Of a stretch of DNA of 64,000 bases, positions 52,601 through 61,400 are shown one piece after another. A program made the position numbers and the translations under genes. The DNA is from Photobacterium damselae (lineage in GTDB: Bacteria; Pseudomonadota; Gammaproteobacteria; Enterobacterales; Vibrionaceae). A model generated the notes under the pieces. The model had not been told where the DNA came from and did no database searches. It was given only the letters and a program-made list of their open reading frames with translations. The DNA lies in the NCBI RefSeq assembly GCF_003026815.1, contig NZ_PYOG01000003.1:186001-250000 (forward strand), written 5' to 3'. Position 1 is the stretch's first letter; each line of letters starts with the position of its first letter.

Positions 52601-55600
52601 TCGGCATCAGTTAAGGTGTGATTAGTAATTCTCAAACGAATATAGCTATCACCTGCAGCCCGCTGTAATCCAGTCCAACTGAGTGATGCTGTACCATTTG
52701 CAGTCGCGGATGTATCATTACAAGTGCTTGAGGTATATTCAGAAACTTCAAAATCACCATTACTGTTAGCATCAACCCATGCATGAACCGTTGCGCCTAA
52801 ATCACCACTACCACTACTAAAATCATTACAAGCAACATTAAAACTCAAATCACTACCCGATAAACTCAATGTTCCCGTTATGGCATCTTCATCATCAGGT
52901 ACAGCCCCTTTGGTATCATCGCCAGAGCCATCAAAGCTGGTATCGGTCCCATCACCAAAGGCATCAGATTCACTATCAGGACCCGTACTTCCTAAATAAA
53001 TTGTGCCATCAATAGCGTGAGATGGGCCATTTGATGCTGCTCGTGTTTTATAATCGCCTAACGTTGTACCCACATTGGCATCTGGTGCATCACCATAGTC
53101 ACAAGCTAATCCATTAGTTGCAACAACAGTGATTTCACCAAAAATATGTCGCTGAGCAGCAGGATCATTATTGTGTCCGGTATGCGCAAAATAAATACCA
53201 TTATTCGGATTAAAGGTTTGATCACCCGCAACTACAGGAGAGGTTTCAATAATCGAACCATCATCATTCATCGTAATGGCTTGCATGGTGACACTATTAT
53301 CACTTTGAACAAACATCTTTAAGCGATAACGTTTATAAGATGTTGTCATATAGCCGGCGGCATTACCCATAATGGTCACAGGAGATTGACTGTAACTGGC
53401 AACCGTTGAATTTGTTCCATTCCAGAGAGCATCTACACCTAAATAAACCGCATTATCACCGATCAATATTCCGTTCATATTGGTGTGATCTGTAATCCAG
53501 AATAGTGCATCGCCATCACCGGCATTTAAATTTCTTAACCGCATTTCTATCTCAATACCAATGGGATAAGTAATTTGTTGATTAGGCGCTAAAATTTCTA
53601 ATTCAAATCGTTTCGATGGTTGACCGCTACCGGCTTGCGAATACAGTTCATCGCCAACGATACTGGTTCCAGAAAACCCATCGGCTGGATTATCGTTATA
53701 ACCATCTAGCTGAGTTATTTGCTCACCCGTTTCTGCATTACTTGATACCGCACAATAGACTTGTGGAAGTGTTGGTTCTATTTCGACCGTTAGGATCTGA
53801 TCTTCTACTTCTCCTGAACCACCATTACCAAGTGAACGAGGATCCTCATCACTTCCTGTGGCACTGTCTGTTAAGATTTGATCACTAATTCGAACGCGTA
53901 AATAATATTCATCCATTGAGGATAATGCAGGTAAGGTACTCCACAACATCGAGGTTCCAACATTGGAACTTCCAGTCGAAATAACGATTGGATCACCTGT
54001 ACTTACACCACCTTCAACAAACTCATCTTTATCAAACGTACCGCTATTGTCCCAATCCACCCATGCATATAAATAGGCATCAGAGCCTGATGAATTATTC
54101 ACTAACTGGTTATAAGAAAAAGTTGTACTGGTTTCATAGAGTTGAGTGATACCTAAAGAATCTTCATCATCCGTACCATCTAGATCATCGCCATCGGCAT
54201 TGGTTGATTGTGCTCCATCCAATTCACCATCAGGTGCTGTCGTACCGATAAAAATCGTGGCCGAAACTACGCTATGGAATGGACCGTTATCAGCAGCGAT
54301 AGTCCGATAATCACCGCCCCCCACGCCAACACCAACATCCGGAGCATCGCCATAATCAGCTAATACTGAAGTATCCCGCCAATCTACATCCCCTCCAGAG
54401 CTCACATCCCCATCAAAATCAGGGAAATTGTCAGCTTGGGTATTATCAAAGCTACCATTTACATCAGCAAAATCATCGCCATTATCGTAATTATTATCGA
54501 GACCATTTGTCCCTACCGTACCCGATAAGGTTAACCCCGCTTCGGCAGTATCATTTCCACCTTGATTATCAGAGTCGAGGTCCAGATAGTCAGGATCATC
54601 TGTTGTATCTGTATTCTCTGGGGTCAAGCCATTTGTTGCAGTATAAGCTGAGTTTAAACCACTATTTGTTGTATAGGTTGCGGCAGAATCAGAGTTGGAA
54701 GGGATGTAACCCAGTGTTGTTTGTGCTTCAATATTATCAGGAATACCATCGCCATCAGAATCGAGATCCAAATGATTCGAAATGCCATCACCGTCAGGGT
54801 CAAGAGAACATCCAGTTAAACCTAAATTAACACCAATACCCAATAAATCATGTGATGAGTTGGTCGTTGGCATATAAAAGCGAACATAATAGGTTGTATT
54901 CGGTTGAAGAACATAGCTATCACCATAAGATAACGGTATTCTGCGCCAGCTGCTTTCATTAGATGGCCCACCTGTTGTGAGGTAACTATTAGCTGTTGTA
55001 TAAGTCGTACCATCACTTAATATATCAGGACTACCAAATGCAGGATCATCATCAATATAAACTGCAAAAGAGCTGACACTGATGGCGTAATACAATGAAC
55101 TGGTAACATATAGAGGATCGGAACCAACAGTAAACGAACCTTGCTGATAAGCGTCAGATGATACCGCGTCAGAGATATTACTCACGGTACTAGTTGCATT
55201 AAAATTCCATGCGCCTCCCGCAGGACTGATATTACCACCCGGTCCTGATGTAACAAATTGTTCTCCTTTAGTGATTTTTGAAAGGACTGAAGCTATCGTT
55301 CTCTCTGTCTCTATATCCCAATTAATAGATACTTCAGTCGGATCTTTACAGCTTTCAAGTTCAACAATGTCTAAAATACCATCATTATCATCATCGATAT
55401 CAATATCGTCAGTAACACCATCATTGTCGGTATCAATAGCAGGTGGAGGAGGCGTTGCAATGACAGAAATAATATGATCTTCTACTTCGCCACTACCTCC
55501 TACACCAAACGAGCGAGGATCTTCTGTATTTCCACTAGCCCCACCAAGGGCTAATTCAGTATCAGAAATACGAATACGCATATAATGCTGATCACCAGAA

Positions 55601-58317
55601 CTCAATCCACTAATGCTGCTCCAATCAATTGAAGCTGATATCGCACTATCTGCAATATCGATTTGTTCATCCGTACCCGTTCCATTTGAAACAAATTCAT
55701 CAACGTCAAAAGTACCGCTATCATCCCAGTCAATCCATGCGTACAAATAGGCCGTTGAACCTGTCGTGTTTGTAACATCAATAGTCTCAGAAAATGTTGT
55801 TGCGGTATCTTCTATAGTTAAATTCGATACACTATCTTCATCATTTGTTGCATCATTATTATCGCCATCAGCAGTTGTCACTCCCGTTCCGAGAGCATCT
55901 GATTCTTCATCGGTGGCATTTGTACCGATTAACAATGAAGTTGAGCTAGTATGAGATGGGCCATTATCAGCTAATAGCGTACGGTAGTTTCCTGTTCCAA
56001 TGCCAGCACCAGAATCAGGAGCATCACCATAATCTGCAACCGTAGATGTTACCGCTTGAGTTGCGGAAAACTCTGAAGTTTGCCCAGCATAAAAACTGCC
56101 AGATGAATTACTATCTGATAATGAAATCGCACCAATCTGAGCCCCAGCAGAAATCCCTGATACAGTTATCGTTCCACTAAACGTGCCATTAGTTTGATTG
56201 GTTAAACGACCAAGATAAGTGGTACCTTCGCCATAAGTTAACCCCGTAATCTCATTACCAATATTGGTCATAAAACTCCAACCACCAACTGGCTCTGCTG
56301 TTGTTGATGCAGTACTAGTGTCTCCAGCGCCCGAGGTAATGACATAAAACTGTAATTCATAACTGGTCTCTTGAATTGCGGCCCCATTACACATTGTTCC
56401 TTCAACAGTTAATGTATTACCATCAATAGTTGCTGTTGTAATAATAGGAATGCTTGGCCCAGTTACCGTTGGAGATCCATGATAGGTCGCTAAATAACAT
56501 CCTGTGCCGTCGCCCTGATGAGAGTTTGTTTCAATACCGTTATTTTCACCGATATCAATAGCAATACCACCATTGCCACCAAACTGGTTTTGACTGACTT
56601 TTATGGCTCGACTTGAACCAGCAGCATAATCAATACCATTAACACCAGCGGCACCATTAATAACTTTATTAAATTCAGCATTAGTGTGAGCAGTATAGCC
56701 TAATGAAATGCCAGCACTTGGAAACCATTCAGAGTTCGTTGAATTGTCATAGTTATTATCACTTTTAATATAAAAACCACGAGTGTTAGTCACCGTATTT
56801 TGTAAAATATCTAAGTATGAAGCTCCCGATGTATTATCAATACCAGCAAACCCTGCATTATCGATATAATTACCCTGAACAGTCAGCGCATTCATACCTC
56901 GCTCAAATACCATGCCTGAACCATCAACATTAATAATATAATTATCAGTGATAACAAACTTAGTTCGAGAATCTGTAGGACTGGTCAAATACCAAATAAT
57001 AATTGCTGTATCCCAAGTGTTATTAAAATAGTTATTATCTATTTGACCCGATGCATCATAATCTTGCTCTGCCCCCCAATTAATGCCGTTATTGATTATT
57101 ACACCACGATAAATTTGGTTATTAGCATCAGCTCCTGTAGGCAAAACACCAATTACGTTATTGGTAAAATCAAAATTTTGAATACTATCGGGAGCAAAAA
57201 AAGCAGGGCCTGCAACCGTACCATCGCTGTCATCAGCATAAATAGCTATATCACGGATCGTGACATTATGAACATTCGCAGCTAATTCAATACCAGAACA
57301 TCCAGACCACGTTGAACTTTCAGCTTGAGTCTGACCATAATAACTTCGTAAACAATTATCCGCGATATGATTAATCGCAAAATCAGGTGCATCCACTTGA
57401 CTAATTGAACGACTATTCCAATCAGCACCAACCGTAGTAGTTGTCCCAAGAAGAGTTGAATCTAAATCACGCAGTAATGTGGCATCAGAAAAATCATGTG
57501 CTGTACCATCTATGGTGATATTGCCTTCTGTAATAGTAGGGAAGACAAGCATGACGAAATCGAAGTCTTGGTTTTCAACTTCCCACCATGATGCCCGATT
57601 AGGAGGGACTACGGGTACAAAACGCATTGTATTTGCACCACTATAAGCATTAGCGTTCAACAAAAATTGCTGATAAGAACCAACACCATCAAATTCTGTG
57701 TTTACTACAATATTAAAGCTAAAACCAAAACTCAAGTTGCCAAGATCATAGTCAAGATACAGTCCCGTAATATGTTCACGAGTACCTGCATCTGTTGTAA
57801 CATCTGCCCCTGTTGCTGTTTTACCTCCATAACAAACATCAAAATTATGAGTGGTATTCGTGGTTAAAACACTGCCACCAGCACCATCAGCACAATACGA
57901 TTGAACAGCAAAAGGAGTGGGAATTGTGCTTAGAGCCTCCATACCAATGGTTTGTTCTGCAACCAAGCCACCACTACCATTACTTGCCGTTGTCGGAGCA
58001 TCAGAAGCAACCCAATACACAGCATTCGCTAACCCGGTAAAAGAATATTCACCATTGGCATCAGTAACATCGGTTGCAACAACGGTATCTCCACTATCGG
58101 GTAAATTATCACCATCATCAAGATAGATAGTTACAGTAACACCAGGTAAACCTCGTTGATCTCCCAAATTATCATTAAAAGTAAAATCACCATCGATTAA
58201 ACCATCACCAGTAATGTCCTCAAATACGGTACCTGATACCGAGGCTGCTAATGCACTATTACTAATAAAAACAAGTAATAAAACGATAATATTTATTATC
58301 TTATTTATATTAAACAT
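46609..58317 (-). CDS. Giant beta-helix/GEVED/L-lectin surface protein (3,902 aa)
   Basis: ATG 58317 follows GAGG by 5 nt; the GTG at 58323 lies inside that ribosome site. Signal peptide [15 protein letters not shown], then an SdrD/Cna-B domain (about 28-110, [13 protein letters not shown]) and a right-handed parallel beta-helix region (about 340-610; repeated short N-x-I/F strands such as [29 protein letters not shown]). GEVED modules end near 948, 1509, 1926, 2473, 3031 and 3511. TSP3-like calcium repeats lie at about 960-980 and 1171-1195, an L-type-lectin-like domain at about 2618-2848 ([24 protein letters not shown]), and propeller-like blocks between. The C-terminus is the shared Cna-B plus DUF11 block ([10 protein letters not shown]). 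It is probably a calcium-stabilised, glycan-binding adhesin or matrix protein. Its export route is not evident. Confidence 0.85.
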   Translation of the reverse strand: MFNINKIINIIVLLLVFISNSALAASVSGTVFEDITGDGLIDGDFTFNDNLGDQRGLPGVTVTIYLDDGDNLPDSGDTVVATDVTDANGEYSFTGLANAVYWVASDAPTTASNGSGGLVAEQTIGMEALSTIPTPFAVQSYCADGAGGSVLTTNTTHNFDVCYGGKTATGADVTTDAGTREHITGLYLDYDLGNLSFGFSFNIVVNTEFDGVGSYQQFLLNANAYSGANTMRFVPVVPPNRASWWEVENQDFDFVMLVFPTITEGNITIDGTAHDFSDATLLRDLDSTLLGTTTTVGADWNSRSISQVDAPDFAINHIADNCLRSYYGQTQAESSTWSGCSGIELAANVHNVTIRDIAIYADDSDGTVAGPAFFAPDSIQNFDFTNNVIGVLPTGADANNQIYRGVIINNGINWGAEQDYDASGQIDNNYFNNTWDTAIIIWYLTSPTDSRTKFVITDNYIINVDGSGMVFERGMNALTVQGNYIDNAGFAGIDNTSGASYLDILQNTVTNTRGFYIKSDNNYDNSTNSEWFPSAGISLGYTAHTNAEFNKVINGAAGVNGIDYAAGSSRAIKVSQNQFGGNGGIAIDIGENNGIETNSHQGDGTGCYLATYHGSPTVTGPSIPIITTATIDGNTLTVEGTMCNGAAIQETSYELQFYVITSGAGDTSTASTTAEPVGGWSFMTNIGNEITGLTYGEGTTYLGRLTNQTNGTFSGTITVSGISAGAQIGAISLSDSNSSGSFYAGQTSEFSATQAVTSTVADYGDAPDSGAGIGTGNYRTLLADNGPSHTSSTSLLIGTNATDEESDALGTGVTTADGDNNDATNDEDSVSNLTIEDTATTFSETIDVTNTTGSTAYLYAWIDWDDSGTFDVDEFVSNGTGTDEQIDIADSAISASIDWSSISGLSSGDQHYMRIRISDTELALGGASGNTEDPRSFGVGGSGEVEDHIISVIATPPPPAIDTDNDGVTDDIDIDDDNDGILDIVELESCKDPTEVSINWDIETERTIASVLSKITKGEQFVTSGPGGNISPAGGAWNFNATSTVSNISDAVSSDAYQQGSFTVGSDPLYVTSSLYYAISVSSFAVYIDDDPAFGSPDILSDGTTYTTANSYLTTGGPSNESSWRRIPLSYGDSYVLQPNTTYYVRFYMPTTNSSHDLLGIGVNLGLTGCSLDPDGDGISNHLDLDSDGDGIPDNIEAQTTLGYIPSNSDSAATYTTNSGLNSAYTATNGLTPENTDTTDDPDYLDLDSDNQGGNDTAEAGLTLSGTVGTNGLDNNYDNGDDFADVNGSFDNTQADNFPDFDGDVSSGGDVDWRDTSVLADYGDAPDVGVGVGGGDYRTIAADNGPFHSVVSATIFIGTTAPDGELDGAQSTNADGDDLDGTDDEDSLGITQLYETSTTFSYNQLVNNSSGSDAYLYAWVDWDNSGTFDKDEFVEGGVSTGDPIVISTGSSNVGTSMLWSTLPALSSMDEYYLRVRISDQILTDSATGSDEDPRSLGNGGSGEVEDQILTVEIEPTLPQVYCAVSSNAETGEQITQLDGYNDNPADGFSGTSIVGDELYSQAGSGQPSKRFELEILAPNQQITYPIGIEIEMRLRNLNAGDGDALFWITDHTNMNGILIGDNAVYLGVDALWNGTNSTVASYSQSPVTIMGNAAGYMTTSYKRYRLKMFVQSDNSVTMQAITMNDDGSIIETSPVVAGDQTFNPNNGIYFAHTGHNNDPAAQRHIFGEITVVATNGLACDYGDAPDANVGTTLGDYKTRAASNGPSHAIDGTIYLGSTGPDSESDAFGDGTDTSFDGSGDDTKGAVPDDEDAITGTLSLSGSDLSFNVACNDFSSGSGDLGATVHAWVDANSNGDFEVSEYTSSTCNDTSATANGTASLSWTGLQRAAGDSYIRLRITNHTLTDADNLGSDDRAYDSVSNGEVEDHPITINPFISGFVFNDDGSGGGTITNGIRDGTETGLGVAVPIIAYNTATTACYVTTSDPTTGAYLIDLPSVGTYKVYEAANETDLISPTCPPTAGTLDSATGTYLNATIGDPATYASSSANIVEVVVTGGSSSTVDFGDFVVNSFDVCATPAYLTQSNGPGTTALNAVNLATGDVTLLDPSITMGAALGYSMHTNTLTAVQGTSTLTLLDGSYTTFSLPITNSTLPSGSNNGDIDDNGILYTHYSGNFYLYDTNPNSETYLTQIGILPTTSLNYADIAFNPIDGQIYAISTADNTLYRFDPTTGTRASLGALVGLPIGPFGAAYFDDQGYFYISENPSPGRIYRIDVLDGSKPAGSYTATLFSQTNASASGNDGARCRYAPVPLDWADAPTVDGYATELTADGPRHQTDVGLPYLGGNTPDNENDGQPTATADGDDTNGLTPDDEDGFSQPTISGILVAGDTLSLTVPVITSSNDNLYAWIDFDASGTFDADERQTVNVTASGNEQLDFTVPADVQLVDTFVRLRICSSGEVCAQPTGSAGDGEVEDHLISLKPVGDLELMLAMDPGVNVTLGIPFNVVVSVENKGATTASDTKVTLPIPTGYSFVKAYAGDGVTEITTYDPVTGELDLGVIGFGFNDYAVIRLAPQDLSAPAINAEIIETGINDIDSTPNNGFGNGEDDTDTVTPAISNIIQPNVCDAPVVFEGGDAYLAANGEYIVTPNTTNQQGYLWSYGYIDLNRPMYAELAVYLGDRSCNTGCPNGIESGADGMTFVLSSDPRDLNAFGAFGGGLGVGDIFGATPVAPSVVFEFDTFDNTYIGATDDAVGGQYIDHTAVYLNGDVYTPDVANTLIPATSVAGGELEDGRYHIAQFEWDPTTNQFTYYMDGVMVGQFTRDIRNDIGNNMVRFGFTGSTGDGYNLQKGCFTKAPNVLGSDLGDAPDTTVGTGINNYTTTYENDGAQHVQADTDDNGFIDLRMGNLWDADLGNLQDIGAIADDNNNFDDEDGVTLVQSATKGENFDITVNVVEDSGRASTGQRLYAWLDFNLDGDWDDAGEQVVADTSAAIGNNSYSVPIPAGAVVGYSYLRVRLCSDVGCDSPIGLANDGEVEDYRVLISDLVGNNQCDLIVQTRLPIAATDYSYNSLDVTVDPITFTDIVNPISITNQSNIANINALGFNRISGLIYGTFTDMSQADRIHHLFVTDKTGTSFIDLGEIRAESATTIRRLQDGESFDFAAGDSLRHTGYSSTSTVLSSPTAGDVTADGNHLIVWRTSWDSLVKIDLNTQTFTTVPLDIATMGGSYGGGSIEVGADLAISSQSGLGYLVDLNGDNLYTVNLSTGAVTAQALTYFGAEPTLDTNGKLQAGALVMDNAVSLYALTNGGNHDTNQDGTIDLNERAVVYRINVMTQEVEYVTASDQGSLQGNDGAGCYDSTDYGDAAASYGQASHAYLDAALDGIADLALGSRWDPEFTQWLSVDASGDDTHGQDDEDLNIPAQIIVETSTTLPIQVVGDGFVNIWVDLNNDGDFADSNEQLINDQAVTTGNNSISVILDAASAEGFNGNTVMRVRLCSSANSCNTFDGAANDGEVEDHWFELLNRIVLSGVVFEDNGVGGATAAHDGLQEGSEVGLGNFTVTVTFNDTGVTGFTSGDVIATDLTSGDGSYQFVIGVDFSGKDLLLDVVKQADWIDISEADVTGITQVTSSSVTDSQMSVNANAGDDISGLDFGKVQEPRMEPDNFSEAEPGKSVLFPHKFTAATAGSVNFSIINTEVEPANDGWNAVLYQDNDCNGVIDGTDAQIVNPVAVSGNTAVCLLSKVFVPADAPLNALYHYDIAADMTFADSAATGHGVTRQVLDKDTVRATFSGAGELKLEKTVRNITQGTAVGMSNQGRPGDVLEYTITFTNVGSGDLTEVSIFDSTPSYTELSQAIDCTSGSVPASLTCIPVTANGTNAVGYEGEVRWDMTGSLLAGEQGTVVYLVVIK
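46612..52515. repeat. Copy B of the large mosaic direct repeat
   Basis: Partner of the block at 37525-43450, in the same orientation, so recombination between the two would delete about 9.1 kb and fuse the two giant genes. It covers the SdrD-like, propeller, GEVED, lectin-like and C-terminal modules of the 3,902-residue protein. The lectin section (about 49780-50450) is the most diverged part. Confidence 0.85.
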
Positions 58318-58452
58318 TGGCACCTCAAAATAAAAATAGAAACATCACTATTAATATTTTAATGTTTACCTCAGATAAAATTATCCTATTTATGAGATTT
58401 AAAATAACATGAAAATAAAAACGACAATTTAAAGATTTTTATATTTCAGATA

Positions 58453-58484
58453 AAATTATGGCGAGTATTACCTCACCATAATTT
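58453..58484 (-). terminator. Probable terminator after the Gly-rich giant gene
   Basis: A 13-bp stem with one mismatch (AAATTATGGCGAG / CTCACCATAATTT) starts 12 nt after the stop at 58496. The minus-strand tail (TTTTATCTG) is only moderately U-rich, so termination may be partial. Confidence 0.6.
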
Positions 58485-58495
58485 ATATATTTTTT

Positions 58496-61400
58496 TTATT
58501 TAATGATCACTTGATACACGACGGTTCCGCTTTCGCCAGGATTAAGTGCTCCTGTCATTTCCCAACGAACTTCGCCTTGATAACCAGCTCCATTGGTACC
58601 ATGTGGTGTTTGCTCACTACAGGTTAAACTAGCTGGCAAACTACCTGACGTACAATCAATTGCTTGGTTCAACTCTGTGTATTCAGGTGTAGTATCAAAT
58701 ACCGTCACTTCAGTGATTGGCCCACTACCCACATTGGTAAATTCAACAGTATACTCAAGCACTTCACCTGGACGGCCTTGGTTGCTGGTCGTTACTCCCG
58801 TACCTTGAGTGATATTTTCAACTGTCTTATTGAGTTTCAACTCACCCGCACCAGCAAAGGTGGCACGAACAGTATCTGTATCTACTACCTGTCGAGTAAT
58901 TCCGTGACCCGTAGCAGCACTATCATCAAACGTCATATCCGCTTGAATATCATAGTGATATAGAGCATTTAATGGCGCATCAGCTGGTACAAAGACTTTG
59001 CTGATAAGACAAATACTGCTGTCACCACTTACCGCAACTGGATTAACAATCTGGCTATCAGCACCATCTATAACACCATTACAATCATTGTCTTGGTAGA
59101 GTATGGCACTCCAACCATCATTAGCAGGCTCTGCGGAAATATTCATCACAGTAAAGTTAACGCTACCGGCAGTTTCAGAGGTGAATTTATGGCTAAAGAA
59201 AACCCCTTTACCAGGCTCAGTCTCAGTAAAGTTATCTGGCTCCATGCGAGGCTCTTTAACCTTACCAAAGTTCAAGCCAGTCAAATAATCACCAGCAGCG
59301 GCGTTAACCAACATTTGACTATCAACAACACTGCTGTTGGTTATTTGAGTAAGTGCCGAAACATCTGATTCACTAATATCAATCCAGTCTGCTTGTTTCA
59401 CCACTTCCAAGATAAGATCTTCATCAGCAAGTGAAACTGGAACAACAAGCAAGTAACCACCATCACCAGATGTTATTGTTGTCGCAACTACATCACCAGT
59501 AGCATACCCACCAGCCCCCGTTCCATTATAGATAGCTCGAACCACCACATTACCAATACCTTCTTCACTGCCATCAAAGACGCCATCATGGGCTGCTGTT
59601 GCACCTCCCACTCCATTATCTTCAAAGACAAAGCCACTTAGTACAATTTGATTAATAAGTTCAAATTGATAATCTTCAACCTCACCATCCTGCGCTTCAC
59701 CTGTTGGTGTATTACAGGTTGTTGCCGTACTACATAGGCGGAAGCGAGCAAAGGTATCACCGTTGTAACCTGCGGTCAGGCCTGCATCCAAATTAAAATC
59801 AAGGTTGGTTGAAGTGGCACTGATCACTTGGTCTTCAATAATCAATTCACCCACATCAGCAAAATCACCATCACCATTGAGATCAATAAATACATTCAAG
59901 AAGCCCGTTGCTTGTGGAACCGAAACGGTAACTGGTGTTGACGTTGCAACCGTAATGCTTGCTGGTAACGTCACGCCATCTTCATCATCAGAGGCTTGAA
60001 TGTCATCACCTGTAGCATCGGCAGAGAACTGGCTAACAAACTCGCTATCCCAATTAGCACCTAATGTGAGGTCTTGGTCACCATCTAGGGCTGGATCTCC
60101 ATCATTACCGGTATCAGAATAATTATGGAAAGCATCACCGTAAGAGACAGGAGCATCACCGTAGTCTCGTGCGTAGTAACAACCAGCGGCATCATTGCCT
60201 TGAATCGACACATCAATACCTTCGGTTACAAACATCAACTCGCCAGTAATCACATTAAGTTGATACACTGCAGTCTTATCAATCAGATCATGTGCATTAT
60301 CACCATCAGTGTCGTGATCACCACCATTCGCAAAGGCATAAAGCATAATGCCATCATCCATAACGGTACCACCTGAGCCTGCTACACCAGTATTGGCAAC
60401 AGGTAACAAACCATTAAAGTTAACAGGATTTGTTGTTACAGCGCCAGTTGTTGGGTTAATCTGGACAAAGTTACCTCCAGGCAAGTCAATGCCATATAAC
60501 ATGCCATCATTCGAGCTGAAGGAGAAGTCGCCACCAATAGTTGGAGTTGAAGATAATGTAATCGTGGTAAAGGTCTGGGTATTTAAATCAATACGAACAA
60601 GTGAGTCCCAATTACCATTCATCACATAGAGATATTGACCATCAGGAGATACATCACCTCTAACAGGAAACGCAATATTAGTGCCACTGCCTGTACGAGA
60701 GAATATTTGATTATTATTGAAGGTTGCTGATCCATTAGCAGAATGAGTCAACGTTTGTGAACCATCGGCTCTAATTGTGCCAAGAGAGACAAACTCAGTA
60801 CCATCGCGATCTGTAACAAACAGCATAATATTGTCATCGGCACTACTACCATCAATAAACAATCCATAGAACAGACCATTGAGACGGTTAAAGCCAACAG
60901 CATTATAGTTTTCTGCATTTGGATAACCGTTTACCGTAATTGGACTCACAATATTATTGAGCTGAGCTGGATTTGTGGTTGGATCAAATTCGGCAAAATC
61001 ATAACCACTGACATTATCGCCTTTGGTTTCGATAACAATATCACAGGTATTATCACCATTTAGGCTCGAAACAAGCACACGATAATCTTCGATTTCCCCA
61101 TCAGGAGCAGGGCCAATTGGATCTGGAGCCCCATCCCCATCTGAATCAAGAGGCGTACTAGTTCCCGTATTAAACTCAGAACTTAGGCGCAGACGATAAC
61201 CAACCACACTATTACTAATATTTGGTCCTGTTGTTCCTACATTATTCCAAGTTAATGTCGCTGATGTTGCACCATTTGGTACTATTACCCATGCACTTTC
61301 ATCAGTATCAAATGAACCACTGTTATCAAAGTCGATCCAACCAGATAAGTATGCATCACTGCCTGTAGTGTTTACCACTGGCACAGTTTGCGTCACTGTT

